Assembly: GCF_027947535.2 (NCBI RefSeq) | Contig: NZ_JAAGKO020000002.1 | Coordinates: forward strand, 1 to 64,000 | Source of the DNA: Streptantibioticus silvisoli | Lineage (GTDB): Bacteria > Actinomycetota > Actinomycetes > Streptomycetales > Streptomycetaceae | DNA: 64,000 nt | Direction of reading: 5' to 3' | Shown here: piece by piece, positions 1 to 10,832 of the stretch | Numbering within the stretch: position 1 is the stretch's first letter | Layout of the letters: every line of letters starts with the position of its first letter | The notes under the pieces: model-generated | Told to the model about the DNA's origin: nothing | Databases searched by the model: none | The model's input: the letters and a program-made list of their open reading frames with translations, nothing else | Made by a program: the position numbers and the translations under genes

Positions 1-185
1 CCCCCGCCATCCGCCCTGCGCCGGGGTACCCCGGACACGCCCCCGCCATCACCCCCCGGGCACGACCCCGCCCCCCGCCCGGCCGTGGGACTATGGAGGG
101 CAACGTAGCGACCGAGACCGAACGCCCGAGTCGAACCGAGTCGGAAAACCGAGTCGAGAACCCGAGTCGAGAATCAGGACCCCGC

Positions 186-2054
186 GTGCCCGCGACCCCA
201 TCCCATGTGCCGCAGCCCAGCCGTACCGACCCGGCGCTGATCCGTAACTTCTGCATCATCGCGCACATCGACCACGGCAAGTCGACACTCGCCGACCGGA
301 TGCTCCAGCTGACCGGGGTGGTCGACCAGCGGCAGATGCGCGCCCAGTACCTCGACCGGATGGACATCGAGCGCGAGCGCGGTATCACCATCAAGTCCCA
401 GGCGGTGCGGCTGCCGTGGGCGCCGACCGACGGTGACGGGCCGGGCACGACCCACGTGCTCAACATGATCGACACGCCCGGCCACGTCGACTTCACCTAC
501 GAGGTCTCCCGGTCGCTCGCCGCCTGCGAGGGCACCGTCCTGCTGGTGGACGCCGCCCAGGGCATCGAGGCGCAGACCCTCGCCAACCTCTACCTGGCGC
601 TGGAGAACGACCTCACGATCATCCCGGTGCTCAACAAGATCGACCTGCCGGCCGCCCAGCCGGAGAAGTACGCGGCCGAACTCGCGCACATCATCGGCTG
701 CGACGCCTCCGACGTGCTCAAGGTCAGCGCGAAGACCGGCGTCGGCGTGCCGGAGCTGCTGAACGAGGTCGTGCGGCAGGTCCCGCCGCCGGTCGGCGAC
801 GCCGACGCGCCCGCCCGCGCGATGATCTTCGACTCGGTCTACGACTCGTACCGCGGTGTCGTCACCTACGTGAAGGTCGTCGACGGGCACCTGTCGAAGC
901 GCGAGCGCATCCAGATGATGTCCACCGGCGCCGCCCACGAGCTGCTGGAGATCGGCGTCTCCTCACCGGAGATGACCGTCTCCGACGGCCTGGGCGTCGG
1001 CGAGGTGGGTTATCTGATCACCGGCGTCAAGGACGTGCGGCAGTCCAAGGTCGGCGACACCGTCACCCGGCTCCACAAGGGCGCCACCGATCCGCTGAGC
1101 GGCTACAAGGAGCCGCTGCCCATGGTGTTCTCCGGGCTGTACCCGCTGGACGGCTCGGACTACCCGGAGCTGCGCGAGGCGCTGGACAAGCTCCAGCTCA
1201 ACGACGCCGCGCTGGTCTACGAGCCGGAGACGTCCGCCGCGCTCGGCTTCGGCTTCCGCGTCGGCTTCCTCGGCCTGCTGCACCTGGACGTGGTCCGCGA
1301 GCGCCTGGAGCGGGAGTTCGGCCTCGACCTGATCGCCACCGCGCCCAACGTGGTCTACCGGGTGATCATGGAGGACGGCAGCGAGCACGTCGTCACCAAC
1401 CCCAGCGAGTTCCCCACCGGCAAGATCTCCGAGGTCTACGAGCCGATGGTGCGTTCCACCGTGCTGGCTCCCAGCGAGTTCGTCGGCGCGATCATGGAGC
1501 TGTGCCAGAACCGGCGCGGCACCCTGCTCGGCATGGACTACCTGTCCGAGGACCGGGTCGAACTGCGCTACACCCTGCCGCTCGCCGAGATCGTCTTCGA
1601 CTTCTTCGACCAGCTGAAGTCCAAGACCCGCGGCTACGCCTCGCTGGACTACGAGCCCACCGGCGAGCAGACCAGCGAGCTGGTCAAGGTCGACATCCTG
1701 CTGCACGGCGACAAGGTCGACGCGTTCTCCGCGATCCTGCACAAGGACAAGGCGTACGCGTACGGCGTCCGGATGGCCGGGAAGCTGCGCGAACTCATCC
1801 CGCGCCAGCAGTTCGAGGTGCCCATCCAGGCCGCCATCGGCAGCCGCGTCATCGCCCGCGAGACGGTCCGCGCCATCCGCAAGGACGTGCTGGCCAAGTG
1901 CTACGGCGGCGACATCTCCCGCAAGCGCAAGCTGCTGGAGAAGCAGAAGGAGGGCAAGAAGCGCATGAAGATGGTGGGCAACGTCGAGGTCCCCCAGGAG
2001 GCGTTCATCGCCGCGCTGTCCACCGACGACTCCGACGCCAAGGCCAAGAAGTAG
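186..2054 (+). CDS. lepA: Elongation factor 4 (LepA), translational GTPase
   Basis: EF4 is a ribosome-bound GTPase that back-translocates or remodels stalled elongating ribosomes. The G1 P-loop AHIDHGKST lies at about residues 26-34. It is followed by the switch region [11 protein letters not shown]3 DTPGHVDF and G4 NKID, and the C-terminal EF4-specific domain ends in a Lys-rich tail. The frame is open from an ATG at 93, but the GTG at 186 gives VPATP...[10 protein letters not shown], the start usual in Streptomyces, and a normal length of 622 aa. The extra upstream 31 residues are a low-complexity ESR/TE stretch unlikely to be translated. The gene is monocistronic here. Family and function are certain; only the start is inferred. 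Confidence 0.97.
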   Translation: MPATPSHVPQPSRTDPALIRNFCIIAHIDHGKSTLADRMLQLTGVVDQRQMRAQYLDRMDIERERGITIKSQAVRLPWAPTDGDGPGTTHVLNMIDTPGHVDFTYEVSRSLAACEGTVLLVDAAQGIEAQTLANLYLALENDLTIIPVLNKIDLPAAQPEKYAAELAHIIGCDASDVLKVSAKTGVGVPELLNEVVRQVPPPVGDADAPARAMIFDSVYDSYRGVVTYVKVVDGHLSKRERIQMMSTGAAHELLEIGVSSPEMTVSDGLGVGEVGYLITGVKDVRQSKVGDTVTRLHKGATDPLSGYKEPLPMVFSGLYPLDGSDYPELREALDKLQLNDAALVYEPETSAALGFGFRVGFLGLLHLDVVRERLEREFGLDLIATAPNVVYRVIMEDGSEHVVTNPSEFPTGKISEVYEPMVRSTVLAPSEFVGAIMELCQNRRGTLLGMDYLSEDRVELRYTLPLAEIVFDFFDQLKSKTRGYASLDYEPTGEQTSELVKVDILLHGDKVDAFSAILHKDKAYAYGVRMAGKLRELIPRQQFEVPIQAAIGSRVIARETVRAIRKDVLAKCYGGDISRKRKLLEKQKEGKKRMKMVGNVEVPQEAFIAALSTDDSDAKAKK

Positions 2055-2219
2055 GCCCGGTGGCAGGGCCGGCCGCAGGCCGGTAGCACCTGGGAAGCAG
2101 GACGGGAAGCGGGACGGGCCGGGGCCGGCGGGCAGCACGCGAGCGGGGGCGCCGGTCCCGGTGAGCGGGCGGTCGGCGCCGGGACGCGGGGTGAACGGCG
2201 GCCGGGTGGTCCGCTCCAC

Positions 2220-2252
2220 TGCGTAACGGCCGGGGGCCGCGGCCGTTACGCA
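2220..2252. promoter_or_regulatory. Perfect 12-bp inverted repeat upstream of the His-rich protein gene
   Basis: The arms TGCGTAACGGCC (2220-2231) and GGCCGTTACGCA (2241-2252) pair perfectly around a 9-base G/C loop. The element lies 165 bases after lepA and 45 bases before the GTG of the next gene. No T-run follows, so it could be the lepA terminator or an operator for the downstream gene. The GTAAC/GTTAC core contains A and T positions that plain GC hairpins in this genome lack, which slightly favours a protein-binding site. Confidence 0.55.
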
Positions 2253-2297
2253 CGGTGGCAGCGGCGCGAGGGCGCGGCGCCAGGAAGGGATTCCACC

Positions 2298-2999
2298 GTG
2301 ACCGACATCTCCACCGCCGGACGGGCTCTGCTCGCCGCGGCCGGTTCCGCGCTCCTGCTGGGCGCGGCCGGCGCTCCGGCGCTCGCCGACGATTTCGACG
2401 GCCGCCACCTCAGCGTCAACCAGGGCGCCGAGTGCGCGGTCCGCGACGTGGGCCTGACGGGTGAACACGTGCTGGCCACCGGTGCGCTGCCCAAGGCGTT
2501 CAACGGGGTGCACGCCGGCCCCGGCAGCGACGGCGTCCGCGCGCTGTGCCACGCGGTGGACCCGGACGCCGCACCGCGGCCCGCCCACGCCGAACGCCCG
2601 GCGGCGAAGGCCCCGGCGGCGAAGGCCCCGGCCCGCCACGCCGCCCAGCCCGCCGCCGCCCACACCGCTGAGCACGCCACCGGTCATACCGCCGCCCACG
2701 CCCCCGGGCACGCCGCCAAGCACACCGCCGCCCACGCCACGGGCCGTACCGCCGAGCACGCCACCGGTCACACCGCCGCGCATGCCAGCGGTCATACCGC
2801 TGAACACGCCGCCCGGCCCGCCGGTCGGCACGCCCGGCCGCGGCAGGCGGGCCCCGCGCGGCCGGCGCACGTCGTTCAGGGCGCGCGGCAGGCTCCGCCG
2901 AAGCCCGCGGGGCTGCTGGGTGGCGGGGCGCTCGGCCAGGTCAGCGGGCTGCTGGGTGGACTTCCGGCCGGCGGGGGGCGGGTGCCGCTCGGTGGCTGA
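2298..2999 (+). CDS. Secreted histidine-rich repeat protein, unknown function
   Basis: This 233-aa protein starts at a GTG with a good ribosome site (AGGAAGGGA, 2282-2290). Residues 1-31 form a signal peptide: a short N-region, a hydrophobic AAAGSALLLGAAGAPA core and an ALA cleavage site before DDFDG. Residues about 32-95 form a small domain with two Cys (AECAVRD, ALCHAV). A repeat region follows, in which an 8-residue unit of the form HTAEHATG recurs about six times. The tail is Pro/Gly-rich (LLGGGALGQVSGLLGG). The regular His spacing suggests metal or pH binding outside the cell, but this is inference. I do not recognise a family. The reading frame is supported by a good start, a signal peptide and codon bias. 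Confidence 0.8.
   Translation: MTDISTAGRALLAAAGSALLLGAAGAPALADDFDGRHLSVNQGAECAVRDVGLTGEHVLATGALPKAFNGVHAGPGSDGVRALCHAVDPDAAPRPAHAERPAAKAPAAKAPARHAAQPAAAHTAEHATGHTAAHAPGHAAKHTAAHATGRTAEHATGHTAAHASGHTAEHAARPAGRHARPRQAGPARPAHVVQGARQAPPKPAGLLGGGALGQVSGLLGGLPAGGGRVPLGG
2653..2817 (+). repeat. In-gene 24-bp tandem repeat encoding HTAxHAxG units
   Basis: The repeat region of the secreted His-rich protein is built of degenerate 24-base units. Each encodes eight residues, with His at positions 1 and 5 and usually Gly at 8 (HTAEHATG, HTAAHAPG, HTAAHASG). Unit length resembles the 20-25-bp repeats found outside genes elsewhere in this window. Confidence 0.8.
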
Positions 3000-3164
3000 C
3001 GGGCGGTGCCGGACGCCGGGGCGGGAGCGGCGCCGTCCCGGGCCGCCGCGCCGGGCCGCGCCGCCGCCGGCGGTCCGCCGCGGGGCGGGCGATGACCGGA
3101 ACCAACCGTCCACAGGCCCTTACATGCCGCGAGGAGGGCGTCTAACCTGGTGCTCTGTTCAAGG

Positions 3165-3178
3165 TTACTCGTGAGTCA
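3165..3178. promoter_or_regulatory. Candidate operator of the acyl-CoA ligase gene
   Basis: TTACTC-GT-GAGTCA is a near-perfect palindrome with one mismatch per arm, in an unusually AT-rich patch 47 bases before the GTG at 3226. The size and symmetry fit a TetR-family site, a common way of controlling fatty-acid activation genes in actinomycetes. No regulator gene is adjacent, so the assignment is inference. Confidence 0.4.
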
Positions 3179-3225
3179 CTAAGCAGCGACGCGATGATGC
3201 GGGCCCCGTGGCCCCGGAGGTTTTC

Positions 3226-5109
<1,884 letters not shown>

Positions 5110-5116
5110 CCCCGGA

Positions 5117-5195
5117 CGGCGGCGGGGCCGTTTGCCGTACGGCGGCGGGGCCTCCCTCATGCGGCGGCGGGGCCTCCCTCTCGCGGCGGCGGGGC
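5117..5195 (+). repeat. Four tandem copies of a 22-23-bp GC-rich unit after the ligase gene
   Basis: CGGCGGCGGGGCC begins at 5117, 5140 and 5162, and a variant begins at 5184, each followed by a variable TTCC-type spacer. The array starts eight bases after the ligase stop codon and ends before hemW. The copies are close but not identical. Confidence 0.75.
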
Positions 5196-5270
5196 TTTCG
5201 GGCGCACCGCACGAGAACCCCGCCGCCGGGCCCGGGCCGGGCTTCGCCGCGGATGCCGGACAATGGCGTC

Positions 5271-6503
5271 ATGCCTTCCGTACTGCCCGACGGCGAGCCG
5301 GTGCCCGACGACGGGGCGCTGCCCGGTCACGCCCTCGCCGGGGCGGCCGGCCGCCCGCTCGGCTTCTACCTGCACGTGCCGTACTGCGCGACCCGCTGCG
5401 GCTACTGCGACTTCAACACCTACACCGCCTCCGAGCTGCGCGGTTCCGGTGGCGTGCTCGCCTCCCGGGACAACTACGCCGACACCCTCGCGCAGGAGAT
5501 CCGGCTCGCCCGCAAGGCGCTGGGCGACGATCCGCGTCCGGTGGAGACCGTCTTCGTCGGCGGCGGCACGCCGACCCTGCTGGCGGCGGCCGACCTGACC
5601 CGGGTGCTCGGCGTGATCCGCGCGGAGTTCGGGCTCGCCCCGGACGCGGAGGTCACCACCGAGGCGAACCCGGAGACCGTCGACCCGCGCTACCTGGCCG
5701 ACCTACGGGCCGGCGGCTTCAACCGGGTCTCGTTCGGCATGCAGAGCGCCCGGCCGCACGTGCTGCGCGTCCTGGACCGCACCCACACCCCCGGCCGGCC
5801 GCAGGCGTGCGTGGCCGAGGCGCACGCCGCCGGGTTCGAGCACGTCAATCTCGACCTGATCTACGGCACCCCCGGCGAGTCCGACGACGACTGGCGGGCC
5901 TCGCTGGAGGCGGCCGTCGGCGCGGGGCCCGACCACGTGTCCGCGTACGCGCTCATCGTCGAGGAGGGCACCCAGCTGGCCCGGCGCGTGCGGCGCGGCG
6001 AGATCCCGCCCACCGACGACGACGTGCACGCCGACCGCTACCTGCTGGCGGAGCAGGCGCTGACGGCGGCCGGGTACGGCTGGTACGAGGTGTCGAACTG
6101 GGCCACCGCACCGGCCGCGCGCTGCCGGCACAACGAGCTGTACTGGCGCGGCGCCGACTGGTGGGGTGCCGGGCCCGGCGCGCACAGCCACGTCGGCGGC
6201 GTGCGGTGGTGGAACGTCAAGCACCCGGGCGCCTACGCGCAGGCCCTCGCCGAGTCCCGTTCGCCCGGCGCCGGCCGCGAACTGCTCACCGACGAGGACC
6301 GCCGGGTCGAACGCGTGCTGCTCGAACTGCGCCTGTCCGACGGCCTGCCCCTCGACCTCCTGCGGCCGCCCGGCGCCCGTGCCGCGGCCCGCGCCGCCGC
6401 CGACGGCCTCCTCGACCCGGCCGCCCACGCCGCCGGCCGCGCGGTCCTGACCCTCCGCGGCCGCCTGCTCGCCGACGCGGTCGTCAGGGACCTGGTGGAC
6501 TGA
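5271..6503 (+). CDS. hemW: Radical SAM haem chaperone HemW (coproporphyrinogen III oxidase-like)
   Basis: A 410-aa radical SAM protein. Cys39, Cys43 and Cys46 of CATRCGYCDFNTY form the CxxxCxxC cluster motif. VGGGTPT and the GMQS region follow, and the C-terminal HemN/HemW domain is present. Proteins with this motif and no extra N-terminal Cys act as haem-binding chaperones rather than true coproporphyrinogen oxidases; they are often still annotated HemN. The ATG at 5271 is chosen because the protein aligns from there; the long open frame upstream is a shadow of the ligase gene. It converges with the DUF3097 gene. Confidence 0.94.
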   Translation: MPSVLPDGEPVPDDGALPGHALAGAAGRPLGFYLHVPYCATRCGYCDFNTYTASELRGSGGVLASRDNYADTLAQEIRLARKALGDDPRPVETVFVGGGTPTLLAAADLTRVLGVIRAEFGLAPDAEVTTEANPETVDPRYLADLRAGGFNRVSFGMQSARPHVLRVLDRTHTPGRPQACVAEAHAAGFEHVNLDLIYGTPGESDDDWRASLEAAVGAGPDHVSAYALIVEEGTQLARRVRRGEIPPTDDDVHADRYLLAEQALTAAGYGWYEVSNWATAPAARCRHNELYWRGADWWGAGPGAHSHVGGVRWWNVKHPGAYAQALAESRSPGAGRELLTDEDRRVERVLLELRLSDGLPLDLLRPPGARAAARAAADGLLDPAAHAAGRAVLTLRGRLLADAVVRDLVD

Positions 6504-6521
6504 TCACCTGATGGGGTGATT
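6504..6521. terminator. Short hairpin after hemW
   Basis: ATCACC (6504-6509) pairs with GGTGAT (6516-6521), directly following the hemW stop codon. The stem is only six base pairs and no T-run follows, so it is a weak terminator candidate between two convergent genes. Confidence 0.35.
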
Positions 6522-6627
6522 CCGCCCGCGAAGGCGAAGCGCTGGCCCGCGGGTCACCGTAAGCTGCTGGAGATCGACACGGTCCGCCCGCCGCCCCGCC
6601 ACGAGCCACCCGTGCCGTGCCGTGCCT

Positions 6628-6738
6628 GCGCGAGCCCGTCCCCGCACCGGCGCGAGCCCGTACCGCCCCGGCGCCAGCCCCCGCATCGCCCCAGCGCGAG
6701 CCGTCCCGCCCCGGCGCGAGCCGCCCCCGTCCCCGCAG
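6628..6738 (-). repeat. Five tandem 20-23-bp units beyond the DUF3097 stop codon
   Basis: GCGCGAGCC-type units begin at 6628, 6650, 6671, 6694 and 6714. They fill most of the 241-bp gap between the convergent hemW and DUF3097 genes, the last copy ending about seven bases from the DUF3097 stop. No coding potential is evident in the gap. Confidence 0.7.
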
Positions 6739-6744
6739 TCGTGG

Positions 6745-7578
6745 TCAGCCCTCCTCCGGGGCCGTCACGAAGTCGATCAAGTGCTCGACGGAGCCCAGCA
6801 GTTGGGGTTCCAGGTCGCGGTAGGAGCGGACGCACGACAGGATGCGCTGCCAGGCGGCGCCGGTGTTGGCGGGCCAGCCCAGCGCCTGGCAGACGCCGGT
6901 CTTCCAGTCCTGGCCGCGCGGGACGGCCGGCCAGCCGGGGATGCCGGCCGACGACGGCTTGACCGCCTGCCAGATGTCGATGAAGGGGTGGCCGACCACC
7001 AGCACGTGGTCGCCGGTGACGCGGGCCGCGATCCGGGACTCCTTGGAGCCGGGCACCAGGTGGTCGACGAGCACCCCCAGGCGGGCGTCCGGGCCGGGCA
7101 CGAAGCCGTCCACCACCGCCGGCAGGTCGTCGACGCCCTCCAGGTACTCCACGACGACGCCCTCGACGCGCAGGTCGTCGCCCCACACGCGTTCCACCAG
7201 CTCCGCGTCGTGCCGCCCCTCGACGTAGATCCGCCCGGCCCGCGCCACCCGGGCCCGGGCGCCGGGCACCGCCAGCGAGCCGGAGGCGGTCAGCCGGGGC
7301 GCGGCCGGACCGGACGCGGCGGCCGGCCGGACCAGGGTGACGACCTTGCCGTCGAGCAGGAAGCCGCGCGGGTCCATCGGGAAGACCCGCCGCTTGCCGA
7401 ACCGGTCCTCCAGCGTGACGGTGAGGCCCTGCGCCGACTTCTCGCAGCCCAGCACCGCGCCGCAGAAGCCGGTGGTGACCTCCTCGACCACCAGGTCGCG
7501 GTCGGCGGCCACCTCGGGGGCGGGCGCCGACTTCTTCCACGGCGGCGTCAGATCGGGGTCGTAACTCCTGCTGCGCAT
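6745..7578 (-). CDS. DUF3097 family protein
   Basis: A 277-aa actinobacterial protein of the DUF3097 family. It is recognised by its conserved core: an N-terminal [12 protein letters not shown] start, a β-rich segment with the [13 protein letters not shown] motif, then [21 protein letters not shown] and the [15 protein letters not shown] and [13 protein letters not shown] blocks. The [20 protein letters not shown] arrangement recalls TOPRIM-like folds in which acidic residues bind Mg, but this is only a resemblance. No function is established. It is followed on the same strand by no close gene and ends convergently with hemW. Confidence 0.88.
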   Translation of the reverse strand: MRSRSYDPDLTPPWKKSAPAPEVAADRDLVVEEVTTGFCGAVLGCEKSAQGLTVTLEDRFGKRRVFPMDPRGFLLDGKVVTLVRPAAASGPAAPRLTASGSLAVPGARARVARAGRIYVEGRHDAELVERVWGDDLRVEGVVVEYLEGVDDLPAVVDGFVPGPDARLGVLVDHLVPGSKESRIAARVTGDHVLVVGHPFIDIWQAVKPSSAGIPGWPAVPRGQDWKTGVCQALGWPANTGAAWQRILSCVRSYRDLEPQLLGSVEHLIDFVTAPEEG

Positions 7579-7606
7579 GCGCGAGATGGTAGCCGCCGCC
7601 GGTCCG

Positions 7607-8344
7607 TCAGGCCCGGGCGGCGCGGGCCGCCAGCGCGTCGCGCTGCGCGCGCACGAAGCCGGCGTCGACCACCGCGCCGTGGCCGGGCACGTACCGGGCG
7701 CGCTCGCCGCCCAGCGCCAGCAGCCGGTCCAGCGCGGCCGGCCAGGCCGCCGGCACCGCGTCCGGGCCGGCCTGCGGGTCGCCGGACTCCTCGACCAGGT
7801 CGCCGCAGAAGACGACCGGCGGCGAACCGGGCACCAGCACCGCCAGATCGTGCCCGGTGTGCCCGGGGCCGGCCGTGAGCAGCGTCACGGCACGCCCGCC
7901 GAGGTCCAGCTCGCGGCGGCCGTCGACCGGCTCGTCCGGTACCGCCAGCGCGGCGACCGCCCGCGCCGCCCCGGCCGGGTCCACGCCGTGCCGGACGGCG
8001 TCGGCCCGCAGCGCGTCGCGGTCGTGCTCGCGGGCCAGCAGTTCGGCCAGCCCGGCGGCCGCATACACCCGTGGCGAGCCGCCGAACGCGGCGGTGCCCA
8101 GGACGTGGTCGAAGTGGCCGTGGGTGAGCACCACGTCGGTGACCCGCAGGCCGGTCAGGTCGCGCAGGCCGGCGGCGATCGCGGCGCCCTCACCCAGCGT
8201 GGAACCGCTGTCGACCACCAGCAGGCGCCCGGCGCCGGCGACCGCGCCGACGGTCACGTCCAGGAACGGCAGCCTGCGGCGCGCCACGCCGGGCGCGAGA
8301 TGTTCCCAGCCGTCCCGCTCGGCGGACTCCTGGTGGTTTCCCAT
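7607..8344 (-). CDS. MBL-fold metallo-hydrolase
   Basis: A metallo-beta-lactamase fold protein of 245 aa. The HxHxDH metal motif is THGHFDH with His75, His77, Asp79 and His80. Further ligands are likely at GPGHTGHDL and in the C-terminal VPGHGAVVD. The size and the single-domain layout fit a glyoxalase II-like or general hydrolase rather than an RNase. The ATG at 8344 begins [13 protein letters not shown]. The gene lies 28 bases upstream of the DUF3097 start on the same strand, so the two could be co-transcribed. Substrate unknown. Confidence 0.88.
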   Translation of the reverse strand: MGNHQESAERDGWEHLAPGVARRRLPFLDVTVGAVAGAGRLLVVDSGSTLGEGAAIAAGLRDLTGLRVTDVVLTHGHFDHVLGTAAFGGSPRVYAAAGLAELLAREHDRDALRADAVRHGVDPAGAARAVAALAVPDEPVDGRRELDLGGRAVTLLTAGPGHTGHDLAVLVPGSPPVVFCGDLVEESGDPQAGPDAVPAAWPAALDRLLALGGERARYVPGHGAVVDAGFVRAQRDALAARAARA

Positions 8345-8463
8345 GGGCCGACGCTACCCCGGGGTCCTGTGGCGGTGGGCGCGGTACGGTGGCACGCGCG
8401 GCGGGCACCCGCCGGCGGCGGCGTATGCGCTCCGGCTCTTGCCCTGCCCCGGCTACCGGGCCG

Positions 8464-8469
8464 TACACT
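8464..8469 (+). promoter_or_regulatory. Candidate -10 box of the hrcA-dnaJ operon
   Basis: TACACT fits the TANNNT -10 consensus and would place the transcription start a few bases before the CIRCE element, the usual geometry for HrcA repression. A TTGCCC at 8439-8444 could be its -35, with a long 19-base spacer. This is inferred from position only. Confidence 0.4.
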
Positions 8470-8478
8470 TGACGAGAT

Positions 8479-8505
8479 CTGGCACTCGCGACGTTTGAGT
8501 GCCAG
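8479..8505. promoter_or_regulatory. CIRCE element (HrcA operator)
   Basis: CTGGCACTC, nine spacer bases, GAGTGCCAG: a perfect inverted repeat with the exact CIRCE architecture (9-N9-9, core GCACTC/GAGTGC). It lies 64 bases before the hrcA start, so HrcA represses its own operon with dnaJ and heat shock relieves it. The regulation is well established for this family; the site is seen directly. Confidence 0.95.
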
Positions 8506-8569
8506 CGCCCGGACGGTCGGCCCCCCCGGGGCCGGACGCACGAGAAGACGGTGGGAGGTGCACGCGCGA

Positions 8570-9586
8570 ATGCTCAGCGAACGCAGGTTGGAAGTGCTGC
8601 GCGCCATCGTCCAGGACTATGTCGGCACCGAGGAGCCGGTCGGCTCCAAGGCGCTGACCGAGCGGCACCGGCTCGGTGTCTCGCCGGCCACGGTCCGTAA
8701 CGACATGGCGGTGCTGGAGGACGAGGGCTTCATCCACCAGCCGCACACCAGCGCGGGCCGTATCCCGACCGACAAGGGCTACCGGCTGTTCGTCGACCGG
8801 CTGGCCGGCGTCAAGCCGCTGACCGTCGCGGAGCGGCGCGCCATCCAGAACTTCCTGGACTGCGCGGTCGACCTCGACGACGTGGTGGCCCGCACGGTGC
8901 GGCTGCTGGCGCAGCTGACCCGGCAGGTCGCGGTGGTGCAGTACCCGTCGCTGACGCGTTCGACGGTGCGGCACGTGGAGTTGCTGTCGCTGGCCCCGGC
9001 GCGGGTGATGCTGGTGCTGATCACCGACACCGGCCGGGTCGAGCAGCGCCTGGTGGACTGCCCGGCGCCGGTCGGCGAGACGTTGCTGGCGGACCTGCGG
9101 GCCCGGCTCAACAGCCGGGTGGTGGGCCGCCGGTTCTCCGACGTGCCGCCGCTGGTGCAGGACCTGCCGGACTCCTTCGAGCACGAGGACCGCCCGTCGG
9201 TCGCCGTGATGCTCTCCACGTTGCTGGAGACGCTGGTGGAGGAGACCGAGGAACGCATCATGCTGGGCGGCACCGCGAACCTCACCCGGTTCAACCACGA
9301 CTTCCCGTTGACCATCCGTCCGGTACTGGAGGCGTTGGAGGAGCAGGTCGTCCTGCTCAAACTGCTCGGCGAGGTCAAGGACGCCGGTGTGACGGTCAGA
9401 ATCGGTCATGAGAACGCCCACGAGGGTCTCAACTCCACGTCGGTCGTGGCGGTGGGTTACGGTTCTGGCGACGAGGCGGTGGCCCGGCTCGGCGTGGTCG
9501 GACCGACCCGCATGGACTACCCGGGAACGATGGGAGCGGTACGCGCAGTGGCGAGGTACGTCGGACAGATCCTGGCGGAGTCGTAA
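8570..9586 (+). CDS. hrcA: Heat-inducible transcription repressor HrcA
   Basis: HrcA binds CIRCE operators and represses the groE/dnaJ class of chaperone genes; folding-state feedback from GroEL controls its activity. The 338-aa protein begins [28 protein letters not shown], the winged-helix N-terminus. It continues through [38 protein letters not shown] (recognition helix and wing) and a GAF-like C-terminal dimerisation domain. The ATG at 8570 has GGGAGG (8553-8558) as ribosome site; a GTG at 8558 is in frame but overlaps it. The stop codon directly abuts the dnaJ start, so the two are translationally linked. A CIRCE site lies upstream. Confidence 0.97.
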   Translation: MLSERRLEVLRAIVQDYVGTEEPVGSKALTERHRLGVSPATVRNDMAVLEDEGFIHQPHTSAGRIPTDKGYRLFVDRLAGVKPLTVAERRAIQNFLDCAVDLDDVVARTVRLLAQLTRQVAVVQYPSLTRSTVRHVELLSLAPARVMLVLITDTGRVEQRLVDCPAPVGETLLADLRARLNSRVVGRRFSDVPPLVQDLPDSFEHEDRPSVAVMLSTLLETLVEETEERIMLGGTANLTRFNHDFPLTIRPVLEALEEQVVLLKLLGEVKDAGVTVRIGHENAHEGLNSTSVVAVGYGSGDEAVARLGVVGPTRMDYPGTMGAVRAVARYVGQILAES

Positions 9587-10723
9587 GTGGCCACGGACTA
9601 TTACGCGGTCCTGGGAGTACGGCGCGACGCCGGCCAGGACGAGATCAAGAAGGCGTTCCGCCGACTCGCTCGCGAGCTGCACCCGGACGTCAACCCCGAT
9701 CCGAAGACCCAGGAGCGGTTCAAGGAGATCAACGCCGCCTACGAGGTGTTGTCGGACCCGCAGAAGAAGCAGGTCTACGACCTCGGCGGCGATCCGCTCT
9801 CGGCGAACGGCGGCGGTGGCGCGGGCGGCTTCGGCAACGCCGGATTCGGCAATTTCAGCGACATCATGGACGCGTTCTTCGGCCAGTCGCAGCAGCGCGG
9901 GCCCAGGTCGCGCACCCGCCGCGGCCAGGACGCGATGATCCGGCTGGAGATCGACCTGGACGAGGCCGCGTTCGGCACGACCAAGGACATCCAGGTCGAC
10001 ACCGCGGTCACCTGCGGCAGTTGCAGCGGTGAGGGCGCGGCGCCCGGCACCTCGGCGCAGACCTGCGACATGTGCCGCGGTCGCGGTGAGGTCTCGCAGG
10101 TCACCCGGTCCTTCCTGGGCCAGGTCATGACCTCGCGGCCCTGCCCGCAGTGCCAGGGGTTCGGCACGGTCGTGCCCACCCCGTGCCCGGAGTGCGCCGG
10201 TGACGGGCGGGTGCGTTCGCGCCGCACGCTGACGGTGAAGATCCCGGCCGGTGTGGACAACGGCACCCGCATCCAGCTGGCCGGCGAGGGCGAGGTCGGC
10301 CCCGGCGGCGGTCCGGCCGGCGACCTGTACGTGGAGATCCGGGAGACCTCGCACGCGGTCTTCCAGCGCCGCGGTGACGACCTGCACTGCACGGTCACCA
10401 TCCCGATGACCGCCGCGGCGCTGGGCACCCAGGTGCCGCTGGAGACGCTGGACGGCCTGGACGAGGTGGACATCCGCCCCGGCACCCAGTCCGGCCAGTC
10501 GATCCCGCTGCACCAGCGCGGCATCACGCACCTGCGCGGCGGCGGCCGGGGCGACCTGATCGTGCACGTCGAGGTGCAGACGCCCGGCAAGCTCGACCCG
10601 GAGCAGGAGGACCTGCTGCGGCGGCTGGCGGTGCTGCGCGGCGAGGAGCGGCCCTCCGGCCACTTCCAGCCGGGCCAGCAGGGACTGTTCTCCCGGCTGA
10701 AGGACGCGTTCAACGGCCGTTAG
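9587..10723 (+). CDS. dnaJ: Chaperone protein DnaJ (second DnaJ type)
   Basis: A 378-aa type I DnaJ, the co-chaperone that stimulates DnaK ATPase and delivers substrates. The J domain occupies residues 1-70 with the HPD tripeptide at 32-34. It is followed by a Gly/Phe-rich linker (GGGGAGGFGNAGFGNF). Four CxxCxGxG zinc-finger repeats come next (CGSCSGEG, CDMCRGRG, CPQCQGFG, CPECAGDG), then the C-terminal substrate-binding β-domains. The GTG start at 9587 is the base after the hrcA stop codon. In Streptomyces this hrcA-linked DnaJ is distinct from the copy in the dnaK operon. A strong terminator follows. Confidence 0.97.
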   Translation: MATDYYAVLGVRRDAGQDEIKKAFRRLARELHPDVNPDPKTQERFKEINAAYEVLSDPQKKQVYDLGGDPLSANGGGGAGGFGNAGFGNFSDIMDAFFGQSQQRGPRSRTRRGQDAMIRLEIDLDEAAFGTTKDIQVDTAVTCGSCSGEGAAPGTSAQTCDMCRGRGEVSQVTRSFLGQVMTSRPCPQCQGFGTVVPTPCPECAGDGRVRSRRTLTVKIPAGVDNGTRIQLAGEGEVGPGGGPAGDLYVEIRETSHAVFQRRGDDLHCTVTIPMTAAALGTQVPLETLDGLDEVDIRPGTQSGQSIPLHQRGITHLRGGGRGDLIVHVEVQTPGKLDPEQEDLLRRLAVLRGEERPSGHFQPGQQGLFSRLKDAFNGR

Positions 10724-10737
10724 GCGCAAGGACGTTG

Positions 10738-10779
10738 AGTGCGGCGGGCGGTGTGGCACACCGCCCGCCGCACTCTTTT
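10738..10779 (+). terminator. Rho-independent terminator of hrcA-dnaJ
   Basis: A perfect 16-bp stem, AGTGCGGCGGGCGGTG (10738-10753) with CACCGCCCGCCGCACT (10759-10774), closes a five-base loop and is followed by CTTTT. It lies 15 bases after the dnaJ stop. Confidence 0.93.
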
Positions 10780-10832
10780 CGCGTCCCGGCCCCGTGGCCG
10801 GTGCCCGGCACGGAACGTGACACCATGTGTGC

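Noticed and set aside
963-3113. 716-residue minus-strand ORF over lepA and the His-rich gene
   Set aside because: It is the antisense shadow of high-GC genes; composition is Gly/Val/Arg-rich and there is no start context or family match.
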